A stretch of 10,181 nt of DNA from Paracoccaceae bacterium (GTDB taxonomy: Bacteria > Pseudomonadota > Alphaproteobacteria > Rhodobacterales > Rhodobacteraceae): contig SLKW01000098.1 in assembly GCA_007134405.1 (NCBI GenBank), positions 1 to 10,181 on the forward strand, written 5' to 3'. The notes under the pieces are model-generated. The model was not told the origin of the DNA. It made no database searches and saw only the letters and a list, made by a program, of their open reading frames with translations. Positions within the stretch are counted from its first letter, which is position 1. Every line of letters starts with the position of its first letter. Below, piece after piece: positions 1-5,580 of the stretch. The translations under genes and the position numbers were made by a program.

Positions 1-197
1 CCTCCGGGCTGCGCGCGGCCTTCGCCGAGGCCGGGATCGACCTCGACCGGCCGGTCATCACCTCGTGCGGGTCGGGCGTGACCGCGGCGATCCTGACCCT
101 GGCGCTGGAGCGGCTTGGGCACCCGAAACACTCGCTCTACGACGGGTCATGGGCGGAATGGGGCATGTATCCGGACCTGCCGATCGGAAAGGGCTGA
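1..197 (+). CDS. sseA: 3-mercaptopyruvate sulfurtransferase, C-terminal end (partial)
   Basis: The last 64 residues of a two-domain rhodanese-type sulfurtransferase; the 5' end lies outside the window. The reading frame begins at base 3 and stops with TGA at 195-197. The key sign is the active-site loop CGSGVTA, whose Cys codon is at 66-68. This loop form is typical of 3-mercaptopyruvate sulfurtransferases, whereas classical thiosulfate rhodaneses have CRKGVT-like loops. The tail (SWAEWGMYPDLP) is also the usual C-terminus of this family, where a Trp-rich segment closes the catalytic domain. The enzyme moves sulfur from 3-mercaptopyruvate to a thiol or cyanide acceptor in the cytoplasm. Only three bases separate its stop from the next start, so the three genes up to 1963 are probably one operon. 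The assignment rests on the C-terminal domain only. Confidence 0.85.
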   Translation, partial: SGLRAAFAEAGIDLDRPVITSCGSGVTAAILTLALERLGHPKHSLYDGSWAEWGMYPDLPIGKG

Positions 198-200
198 GCC

Positions 201-767
201 ATGCACGCGCATCGCGCCGGCGAGCGGGTCGAATACCGCGTCACCTGGCTCGAGATGACCGAGCGGCCGCGCTTCGGCTGGCCGGCGCTGCCGGTCGGGC
301 GCGAGGCGGTGCTGTTGCGGGCCGAGGCGCCGCCGCGCTGGTATTTCCTTTCTCTCTACGATGCGGTCGGGCGCGATCATGCCTGGACCGACCTGCACGA
401 CATCCCCGACGCCGCGATGGACGACTGGCTCGCCGATCCCGATGTCGCGCTCTTCACGCTGATGGGCCAGGGTTGGCCGCAGGGCTTCTTCATGCTCGAC
501 TGGCGCGCCGAAGGCGTCTGCGACCTGACCTATTTCGGCCTTGTCCCCGAAGCCATCGGCCGCGGCCTTGGAGGCTGGCTCCTGCAATGCGCGATCCTGA
601 CCGGCTGGGGCCGCGAGGGGGTGACGCGCATGACCGTCAACACCTGCACGCTGGATCACCCCCGCGCACTGATCCGGTACCAGCGCTTCGGCTTCGTGCC
701 CGTCCGGACCGAGGTGCACAACCGCGTGCTTGCGCGCGACCACGTCTTCCACCAGCCGCTGCTCTGA
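201..767 (+). CDS. GNAT-family N-acetyltransferase
   Basis: A 188-residue protein with the Gcn5-related acetyltransferase fold. Motif A is visible at about residues 107-130: a beta strand (CDLTYFGLVPE) followed by the acetyl-CoA pyrophosphate-binding turn GRGLGG (120-125) and helix WLLQCAI. Motif B-like sequence follows at 145-166, with the NTCTLDHPRAL...YQRFGF pattern seen where a GNAT protein ends in 'neighbour parallel strand, kinked helix, FGF'. The N-terminal half (1-100) is less typical and probably holds the substrate-binding part. The substrate cannot be told from sequence. The start at 201 has a GGAAAGGG ribosome-binding site inside the end of the sulfurtransferase gene. It sits between that gene (3 bp away) and an aminotransferase (11 bp away), suggesting cotranscription and perhaps a substrate that is an amino acid or small amine. 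Confidence 0.85.
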   Translation: MHAHRAGERVEYRVTWLEMTERPRFGWPALPVGREAVLLRAEAPPRWYFLSLYDAVGRDHAWTDLHDIPDAAMDDWLADPDVALFTLMGQGWPQGFFMLDWRAEGVCDLTYFGLVPEAIGRGLGGWLLQCAILTGWGREGVTRMTVNTCTLDHPRALIRYQRFGFVPVRTEVHNRVLARDHVFHQPLL

Positions 768-778
768 AGGGAAAGCCC

Positions 779-1963
779 ATGTTCCAGTCGCTCACCGCGC
801 CCCCACCCGACGCGATCCTGCAGGTGATGCAGTTGTTCCGCGACGATCCGCGCCCCGAGAAGGTGGACCTGGGCGTCGGCGTCTACCGCGACGATGCGGG
901 CCACACGCCGGTGATGCGCGCGGTCAAGGCGGCCGAATCCTACATCCTCCAGTCGCAGGAAACGAAATCCTACACCGCGCTGGCGGGCGATCCGGCCTAT
1001 CACGCGGCGATGGCCGACCTGCTTCTGGCTGGCGCCCTGCCTTCCGAGCGGATCGCCGCCGCCGCAGCGACCGGCGGCACCGGGGCCGTGCGCCTGGCGA
1101 TGGAGCTGATCCGCACCGCGAACCCCGACGCCACCGTCTGGATCTCGAACCCGACCTGGCCCAACCACACGCTGCTGGCGAAGTTTGTGGGACTGAAACA
1201 GGCCACCTACCGCTATTACAACGCCGCCGAGGGGGCGCTCGACCGGCAGGGCATGATGGCGGATCTTGGCGGCGCGAAGCCCGGCGACGTGGTGCTGCTG
1301 CATGGCTGCTGTCACAACCCGACCGGCGCGGATTTCACCGCGCAGGACTGGGCGGCGATGGCGGATTTCCTGGCCGAGCGCGACCTCACGCCCTTCATCG
1401 ACATCGCCTATCAGGGCTTCGGCGCGAACGTCGAGGCCGATGCCGCCGGCCTGCGGCTGCTGGTCGACCGCCTGCCGCGCGTGCTGATTGCGGCCTCGGC
1501 GGCGAAGAATTTCGGCCTCTACCGTGAGCGCGCCGGGATCTGCCTGGTGACCTGCCCCGAGGGCGAGCGCGCCGCGATCCAGAGCACGCTCGCAGGCCTC
1601 AACCGCGCCTCGATCAGCTTTCCGCCCGATCACGGCGCCCGCGTCGTGACCACGGTGCTGACCGACCCGGCGATGAAGGCCGACTGGCTGGAGGAACTGG
1701 ACGGGATGCGTTCCCGCATCGCCGGGTTGCGCAAGTCGCTGGCCGGGGCGCTGCGGCAGGAGACGGGATCGGACCGGTTCGGCTTTCTGGCCGCGCAGCA
1801 GGGGATGTTCTCGGTCCTTGGCGGTAGCGAGGCGCAGATCGCCCGGCTGCGCGACGAGTTTGCCGTCTATGTCGTGGGCGGCGGGCGGCTCAACATTGCG
1901 GGCCTGACCGAAGACAGCGTGCCGCGCGTGGCCAAGGCGCTGGCGACGGTGCTGGACGAGTGA
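779..1963 (+). CDS. tyrB: Aspartate/aromatic amino-acid aminotransferase (class I, TyrB/AspC type)
   Basis: A 394-residue PLP enzyme of aminotransferase subgroup I-alpha, the usual length. It moves an amino group between aspartate or aromatic amino acids and 2-oxoglutarate. Visible family marks: DLGVGVYRDDAG (30-41), the TGGTG phosphate-binding turn (98-102), Trp126 in SNPTWPNH (ring-stacking position), NPTG at 180-183, DIAYQGF (208-214) with Asp208 and Tyr211, the PLP-binding Lys243 in SAAKNFGLYRER with Ser240 and Arg251 at the phosphate-binding positions, and Arg370 in GGGRLNIAG at the position of the substrate carboxylate-binding arginine. The ATG at 779 was chosen because the family's N-terminus (MFQSL) begins there and AGGGAAAG precedes it; the frame is open further upstream to 65, but that part has no homology-like sequence. 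A terminator follows 55 bp after the stop. Aspartate versus tyrosine preference cannot be settled. Confidence 0.93.
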   Translation: MFQSLTAPPPDAILQVMQLFRDDPRPEKVDLGVGVYRDDAGHTPVMRAVKAAESYILQSQETKSYTALAGDPAYHAAMADLLLAGALPSERIAAAAATGGTGAVRLAMELIRTANPDATVWISNPTWPNHTLLAKFVGLKQATYRYYNAAEGALDRQGMMADLGGAKPGDVVLLHGCCHNPTGADFTAQDWAAMADFLAERDLTPFIDIAYQGFGANVEADAAGLRLLVDRLPRVLIAASAAKNFGLYRERAGICLVTCPEGERAAIQSTLAGLNRASISFPPDHGARVVTTVLTDPAMKADWLEELDGMRSRIAGLRKSLAGALRQETGSDRFGFLAAQQGMFSVLGGSEAQIARLRDEFAVYVVGGGRLNIAGLTEDSVPRVAKALATVLDE

Positions 1964-2018
1964 CGGGGAAGCAGTCGCGGCCTTTTTCGCCTGCCGCACG
2001 GCTTCGGTGAGGTGTCTT

Positions 2019-2044
2019 GGTGCGCGAATGCGCGCACCTTTTTT
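2019..2044 (+). terminator. Intrinsic terminator after the aminotransferase gene
   Basis: An 8-bp perfect stem (GGTGCGCG at 2019-2026 pairing with CGCGCACC at 2031-2038) with a 4-nt AATG loop is followed at once by six T residues (2039-2044). Strongly GC-rich stem plus U-run is the textbook rho-independent signal. It reads in the plus direction only, because the other side of the stem has no T-run. It closes the sulfurtransferase-GNAT-aminotransferase operon. Confidence 0.88.
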
Positions 2045-2064
2045 AAGTCATTGATTTTTAACGG

Positions 2065-2070
2065 TATAAT
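2065..2070 (+). promoter_or_regulatory. Isolated perfect TATAAT -10 box in an AT-rich gap
   Basis: TATAAT matches the sigma-70 -10 consensus in all six positions, which stands out in such GC-rich DNA. No good -35 lies 16-18 bp upstream (TTTAAG at 2042-2047 is the nearest), although the flank is A/T-rich like an UP element. A transcript from here would run rightward through the 2087-2113 hairpin and antisense to marR. It may be chance within an AT-rich stretch. Confidence 0.25.
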
Positions 2071-2086
2071 TCTGCCATTAACCACA

Positions 2087-2113
2087 CCGAAAGCTTTGGC
2101 GCGGCGCTTTCGG
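2087..2113 (+). repeat. 8-bp inverted repeat (hairpin) in the intergenic island
   Basis: CCGAAAGC (2087-2094) and GCTTTCGG (2106-2113) are perfect reverse complements separated by an 11-nt loop. No T-run follows, so it is not an obvious terminator. It lies 17 bp downstream of the TATAAT box and could be part of a small transcript or a binding site. Confidence 0.5.
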
Positions 2114-2185
2114 GCAACGCCGCCGTACCTTTCGATCCGGTTAACAGAAAAACATTTTATGCGCCATTTCAGCGCCTTGCACGAT

Positions 2186-2201
2186 TGCTCAAGCTTGAGC
2201 A
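2186..2201. repeat. 16-bp perfect palindrome after marR stop
   Basis: TGCTCAAGCTTGAGCA reads the same on both strands with no spacer. It begins three bases beyond the stop codon of the MarR gene (minus strand). No T-run follows on either strand, so it would be a weak terminator at best; a dyad-symmetric protein-binding site is an alternative. Confidence 0.55.
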
Positions 2202-2204
2202 GGC

Positions 2205-2660
2205 TCACTCGGCGCTGCGCGCCTCGAGCATCGAGCGCAGTTCGCGCAGGACCGGGATAACGGCGCGGACGCGCTCGGGGCCGAGCTTGCGGGCGAGATC
2301 GACGATCAGCGGCGCGATGGCGTGCAGGGCGGCATCGCGCGCGGACTTGCCCGACGGGCTGATCGAGACGAACTTGCGCCGCGCATCGTCCCAGTCGGGG
2401 CGGATGTGGACATGGCCCGCCCATTGCAGCTTGGCCAGCGTGTTGGTCATCGCCCCGCGCGTGACATGAAAGGCGCGGGCAAGCTGCGCGGGCGTGCGCT
2501 CCTCCTGCAGGCGGGCGAGGTGGTTGAGCACGCTGAAATGCGACAGCTCCATCCCCTTGGGCAGCACTTTCGACAGCCGCGCGCGGGCCAGCTGATCGGC
2601 CATGAAGAGCTCCGCGAAAAAGGCTGCCGCAAGCGGGTCGTCGGACCTGCCATCGCTCAT
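2205..2660 (-). CDS. MarR-family transcriptional regulator
   Basis: A 151-residue winged helix-turn-helix repressor of normal MarR length. The N-terminal helix (about 9-30) and C-terminal helices (106-147) should form the dimer interface. The DNA-binding part has helices around 56-80 (RTPAQLARAFHVTRGAMTNTL) and a beta wing at 83-102 ending DDARRKFVSIS, including the conserved D-x-R (Asp92, Arg94). The start at 2660 is chosen because its ATG overlaps the TGA of the amidase gene (ATGA), with a GGAGGGG ribosome-binding site; an ATG 15 bp upstream is possible but less likely. It is the last gene of a grxC-amidase-marR unit, so the two upstream products may be its regulatory neighbours. MarR proteins often sense phenolics or oxidised thiols; this one has no cysteine, arguing against direct thiol sensing. 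Ligand and target are unknown. Confidence 0.9.
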   Translation of the reverse strand: MSDGRSDDPLAAAFFAELFMADQLARARLSKVLPKGMELSHFSVLNHLARLQEERTPAQLARAFHVTRGAMTNTLAKLQWAGHVHIRPDWDDARRKFVSISPSGKSARDAALHAIAPLIVDLARKLGPERVRAVIPVLRELRSMLEARSAE

Positions 2661-3490
2661 TCCGGCCCCTCCCACGCGCGGTCATGCGAAAGCGACGGCA
2701 CCCGCGCCCGCGCCTGCCGGACCGCGTCGAGGTCGAGATCGGCGTAGATCACCCCCGGCTCGGTCCCGGCATCGGCCAGCACCTCGCCCCAGGGGGCGAC
2801 GGCCATCGCATGGCCCCAGGTCTGGCGCGCGCGCCCCGCGCTTGCGGGATGCGTGCCGGTCTGCGCGGGGGCGAGAACGTAACAGCCGGTCTCGATCGCG
2901 CGGGCGCGCAAGAGAACCTCCCAATGCGCCGCGCCGGTAAGCGGGCTGAAGGCCGAGGGAACCGTCAGCACCTCGGCCCCGGCCTGGGCGAGCGCGCGGT
3001 AGATCTGCGGAAAGCGCAGGTCGTAGCAGACCGTGAGCCCCAGCGCGGCGAAAGGCGTGCGCGCCAGGACGGCGCGGCTGCCCGGCCGGATCCCCGCCGA
3101 TTCGCGATAGGTCTCGGTCTCGGAGACCTGCACATCGAACATATGGATCTTGTCGTAGCGCGCGAGCACCGCGCCTGCCGGGTCGATCAGCAGCGAGCGG
3201 TTGGCGAAACGGCCATCCTCGTCGTTGGTAAGCACCACTAGCGAGCCCGCGAGCAGCCAGATCCCCGCCCGCGCCGCCTCCTCACGCAGCATGGCAAGCA
3301 TCGGGTCATCCGCTTCGTGGTTCAATACCCGCTTCTGGTGTGTTCGGCTTGCAGAGACGCAGTTCGACACTTCGGGCGTCAGGACAAAGCCCGCCCCGCC
3401 CGCGACCGCAGTGCGCACCGATTCTCGAAGAAGGGGCAGGTTGGCCTGCGGATCGTCGGATGACGTGATCTGCAGGAGCCCCGCGCGCAT
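2657..3490 (-). CDS. Carbon-nitrogen hydrolase, Nit1/Nit2-like amidase
   Basis: A 277-residue member of the nitrilase superfamily with the full catalytic triad: Glu40 (LTPEVSN), Lys114 (RYDKIHMFDV) and Cys155 (TVCYDLRFP). The KIHMFDV and CYDLRFPQIYRAL segments and the overall length fit the Nit branch (Nit1 deaminated-glutathione amidase, Nit2 omega-amidase) rather than true nitrilases. These enzymes hydrolyse amides of 2-oxo acids or of deaminated glutathione, a side product of aminotransferases, and so act in metabolite repair. Linkage to a glutaredoxin four bases upstream is consistent with a glutathione substrate, but this is inference. Its start has only a weak ribosome-binding site, so translation probably depends on coupling with grxC; its stop overlaps the marR start by 4 bp. 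The exact substrate cannot be fixed from sequence. Confidence 0.9.
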   Translation of the reverse strand: MRAGLLQITSSDDPQANLPLLRESVRTAVAGGAGFVLTPEVSNCVSASRTHQKRVLNHEADDPMLAMLREEAARAGIWLLAGSLVVLTNDEDGRFANRSLLIDPAGAVLARYDKIHMFDVQVSETETYRESAGIRPGSRAVLARTPFAALGLTVCYDLRFPQIYRALAQAGAEVLTVPSAFSPLTGAAHWEVLLRARAIETGCYVLAPAQTGTHPASAGRARQTWGHAMAVAPWGEVLADAGTEPGVIYADLDLDAVRQARARVPSLSHDRAWEGPE

Positions 3491-3494
3491 GGGA

Positions 3495-3758
3495 TCAGGT
3501 GGCGCCGTTCAGCAGCGGGTCGAGACCGCCCGTCCGGTCCAGCGCGTAAAGCTCGTCGCAGCCCCCGACATGGCTTTCGCCGATGAATATCTGCGGGACC
3601 GTGCGCCGGCCGCCGGTGCGGCCAATCATCTCGGCCCGGCGACCGGGTTCCGCGGCAAGGTCGATCTCGATGAAGTCCGCACCCTTGTCGCGCAGAAGCC
3701 GCTTGGCGGCGTGACAATAGCCGCACAGCGGCGAGGTATAGATTTCAATGGCGTGCAT
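3495..3758 (-). CDS. grxC: Glutaredoxin 3-type dithiol glutaredoxin
   Basis: An 87-residue single-domain glutaredoxin, the normal size for GrxC. It has the N-terminal strand IEIYTSPLCGYC with the dithiol active site CGYC (Cys12, Cys15), the TVPQIFI segment with the cis-Pro (Pro55), and the glutathione-binding GGCDEL motif (65-70). It reduces protein disulfides and glutathione mixed disulfides in the cytoplasm using glutathione. The active site differs from the E. coli CPYC form by Gly at the second position. Cys15 is present, so it is not a monothiol CGFS iron-sulfur carrier. The ATG at 3758 is preceded by GGAGA. It lies 78 bp downstream of comF and 4 bp upstream of the Nit-like amidase. Confidence 0.93.
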   Translation of the reverse strand: MHAIEIYTSPLCGYCHAAKRLLRDKGADFIEIDLAAEPGRRAEMIGRTGGRRTVPQIFIGESHVGGCDELYALDRTGGLDPLLNGAT

Positions 3759-3791
3759 CGCTCAGTCTCCGCTTACCTTTGCTGATTTAGT

Positions 3792-3854
3792 CCGTATCGG
3801 CGCGCAATGAAAGCCTTTGGCAACCATTCCGGCCGCTCATGCCGTATCGGCGCG
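3792..3854. repeat. 13-bp direct repeat at the comF 3' end
   Basis: CCGTATCGGCGCG occurs at 3792-3804 and again at 3842-3854, exactly 50 bp apart. The right copy covers the last codons of comF and the left copy lies in the comF-grxC gap. It looks like a small local duplication or a slipped copy; no insertion element is associated. Confidence 0.6.
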
Positions 3855-4607
3855 GCCGACGCGCGCCAGAGCGATCACATCGACCGAATCCGCGCCAGCG
3901 GCGAAACAGGCTTCTGCCGTCGCGGCGAACGTTGCGCCCGAGGTCATCACGTCGTCGACCAGAAGCACGTGGCGCCCCTCGATTCGCGACGCGCGGCCCC
4001 CCCGAACCGTGATCGCGCCCTGGAGGTTGCTGAACCGGTCGGCGCGCGATCGCCCGTCCTGATTGCCGGTATGACGGCGGCGCACCAGCAGGTCGGGCAG
4101 ATGCGTCGCCCCCGTATGGGCCGCCAGCGCGGCGGACAGAAGCGCGGCCTGGTTGTAGCGCCGCCGAAAGAGCCGCCACCAATGCAAGGGCACAGGCGCG
4201 ATCAGGCTGCCCTCGCGCAGGAGCGGGCGCGCCGCACGCGCCAGCCACCGTCCGGCCGCGGCCGCGACATCGTGCCGGTCGCCGTATTTCAACCCCAGGA
4301 CCAGCCGCCGCGCCCCGCCCCCATAAAGCAGCACCGCCCGCCCACGCCCCCAGGGGCGGGCAATGGCGAGGCAGTCGTCGCACAGGACCGGCGTCGCGCT
4401 CTCGCCCGGCAGGGGGATGCCGCATTTGTCGCAGGCGAGCCCGTGGATGAACGGCACGTCCGGCCAGCAGGCGGGACAGAGCGTGCCCTCTTCGCTGACC
4501 GGGGTTTCGCAGGTCAGGCATTGCGGCGGGTAAACCACACGCAGAGCGCCGCGCAAGGCGGGCGCAAACCGGCCCAGTCCTGTCAGCCCGTCGCTCCGCT
4601 CTGCCAT
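3837..4607 (-). CDS. comF: ComF-family phosphoribosyltransferase-like protein
   Basis: A 256-residue double-zinc-ribbon plus phosphoribosyltransferase-fold protein. Four CxxC pairs are visible near the N-terminus (Cys30/33, 44/47, 59/62, 76/79), enough for two zinc sites. The conserved ComF segment APVPLHWWRLFRRRYNQA is at 137-154, and the PRPP-binding-type loop HVLLVDDVMTSGAT at 213-226. ComF proteins are cytoplasmic and needed for single-strand DNA uptake in naturally competent bacteria; in Rhodobacter capsulatus a homologue is needed to receive DNA from gene transfer agents. The ATG at 4607 is preceded by AGGGA at good spacing; an in-frame ATG at 4683 also exists but lacks a clear ribosome-binding site and conserved sequence. 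It is divergent from the methyltransferase-like gene at 4681 and heads the comF-grxC-amidase-marR cluster. Confidence 0.92.
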   Translation of the reverse strand: MAERSDGLTGLGRFAPALRGALRVVYPPQCLTCETPVSEEGTLCPACWPDVPFIHGLACDKCGIPLPGESATPVLCDDCLAIARPWGRGRAVLLYGGGARRLVLGLKYGDRHDVAAAAGRWLARAARPLLREGSLIAPVPLHWWRLFRRRYNQAALLSAALAAHTGATHLPDLLVRRRHTGNQDGRSRADRFSNLQGAITVRGGRASRIEGRHVLLVDDVMTSGATFAATAEACFAAGADSVDVIALARVGRADTA

Positions 4608-4645
4608 CGCGTCCCTTCCCTGCCGGCCATCCGGCCCGCTTTCCC

Positions 4646-4673
4646 TTGACTCCGCGCCCCGGGGCGCCAAGAC
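4646..4673 (+). promoter_or_regulatory. Candidate promoter for the methyltransferase-like gene, possibly leaderless
   Basis: TTGACT (4646-4651, five of six to the -35 consensus) is followed after 16 bp by a weak -10 CAAGAC (4668-4673). Transcription would begin about 7-8 bases further on, at or next to the ATG at 4681, where no ribosome-binding site is seen. The spacer is filled by a perfect 14-bp palindrome, GCGCCCC/GGGGCGC (4654-4667). A strong TTGAC -35 with a weak -10 is common in Rhodobacter-type promoters. Confidence 0.45.
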
Positions 4674-4680
4674 CAAGCCC

Positions 4681-5526
4681 ATGACCCCTGCCCTGACCGA
4701 TCGGAGCCGACTTGCCGAGCAGCGCGCCCGCGCCGCGCGTGCGCCGGCGCTGTTCCTGCACGAAGCGACCGCCGACGAAGTCGAGGAAAGACTCGGCGAG
4801 GTTAACAGAACCTTTACGAAGCCCGCGGTCGTCACCCCCTTTCCGCAGGTCTGGGAGGGGCGACTGCCGGCGGCGCGGATCGTGCCGGACGACCCGATCC
4901 TGGCCCTGGAGCCGGGGGCGCATGATCTGGTTGTCCACGCGCTGGCGCTGCATTGGGCCGATGACCCGCTGGGCCAGATCATCCAGTGCCGCCGCGCGCT
5001 CAGGCCTGACGGGCTGTTCGTGGGCGCGCTTTTCGGCGGGCAGAGCCTGCACGAGCTGCGCGCGGCGCTGGCGCAGGCCGAAAGCGATCTGCGCGGCGGA
5101 CTGGCCCCGCGCGTCCTGCCGATGGGCGAGATCCGGGATCTGGGCGGTCTGCTGCAGCGCGCGGGCCTGGCCCTGCCGGTGGCCGACAGCGTGAGCCAGC
5201 GCGTCCTCTATCGCGACCTGCGGCAACTCGTGGGCGACCTGCGTGCGATGGGCGAGGGCAACGCGCTCGCCAGCCGCCACCGCGCGCCGCTGCCGCGGGC
5301 AGTGCTGGCGCGGGCCGAGGCGATCTACCGCGCGCGCTGGGCCGATTCCGAGGGCCGGCTTCCCGCGACGGCGGAAACCCTGTACCTGACCGGCTGGGCC
5401 CCGGCCGAGAGCCAGCCGAAACCGCTGCGCCCCGGCTCGGCGGCGACGCGTCTCGCCGAGGCGCTGGGCACGCGCGAACACCCGCTGGAGCCAGCGCCGG
5501 GATCCGCCCGCCGCCCGAAGGATTGA
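4681..5526 (+). CDS. NDUFAF5-like class I methyltransferase-fold protein (complex I assembly type)
   Basis: A 281-residue protein that lines up from memory with human NDUFAF5 over its middle and C-terminal parts: HDLVVHALALHWADDP (81-96), RRALRPDGLFVGALFGGQSLHELR (104-127, given here only as the family pattern), LGGLLQRAGL (154-163), the DLRAMGEGNA segment (186-195) and LPATAETLYLTGW (227-239). NDUFAF5 hydroxylates an arginine of the complex I subunit NDUFS7 (bacterial NuoB) during assembly. Unusually, the SAM-binding motif I expected near residues 48-60 (LDLGCGRG in the human protein) is absent; the sequence there is PAVVTPFPQVWEG, with no GxGxG. Methyltransfer therefore seems unlikely or strongly altered. 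The N-terminus (SRLAEQRARAA) agrees with the chosen ATG at 4681. The gene is followed 54 bp later by hemH, so both products serve respiration. Confidence 0.8.
   Translation: MTPALTDRSRLAEQRARAARAPALFLHEATADEVEERLGEVNRTFTKPAVVTPFPQVWEGRLPAARIVPDDPILALEPGAHDLVVHALALHWADDPLGQIIQCRRALRPDGLFVGALFGGQSLHELRAALAQAESDLRGGLAPRVLPMGEIRDLGGLLQRAGLALPVADSVSQRVLYRDLRQLVGDLRAMGEGNALASRHRAPLPRAVLARAEAIYRARWADSEGRLPATAETLYLTGWAPAESQPKPLRPGSAATRLAEALGTREHPLEPAPGSARRPKD
4802..4816. promoter_or_regulatory. Near-consensus CtrA box upstream of comF
   Basis: TTAA-N7-TTTA (4802-4805 and 4813-4816) is one mismatch from the alphaproteobacterial CtrA site TTAA-N7-TTAA. It lies inside the NDUFAF5-like gene, about 195 bp upstream of the comF start. 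The codons covering it (GTT AAC AGA ACC TTT) are atypical for this GC-rich gene, AGA especially. The distance to comF is larger than usual for direct control. Confidence 0.3.
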
Positions 5527-5550
5527 ACCCGCGGCCGACGCCGCTATCTG
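5523..5550 (+). promoter_or_regulatory. Candidate internal promoter for hemH
   Basis: TTGAAC (5523-5528) and TATCTG (5545-5550) are separated by 16 bp. A start near 5557 would give a short leader before the hemH ribosome-binding site. The spacer carries an inverted repeat, GCGGC-N4-GCCGC (5531-5544). The -35 matches four of six consensus positions and the -10 three, so this is only suggestive. Confidence 0.35.
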
Positions 5551-5580
5551 AGCCGAAAGTTGCCAAGGACCATGCCCGCC

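Noticed and set aside
65..778. N-terminal extension of the aminotransferase frame back to 65
   Set aside because: It overlaps the sulfurtransferase end and GNAT gene, has no conserved sequence, and the family N-terminus begins at 779.
2139..2149. An 11-bp match GGTTAACAGAA shared with 4800-4810
   Set aside because: The island copy lacks a second TTAA-like half at the right spacing, so it is not a second CtrA box; probably coincidence.
1867..2204. Possible C-terminal continuation or small ORFs through the AT-rich island (both strands)
   Set aside because: Frames are open by chance, lack ribosome-binding sites and recognisable sequence; MarR stops at 2205.
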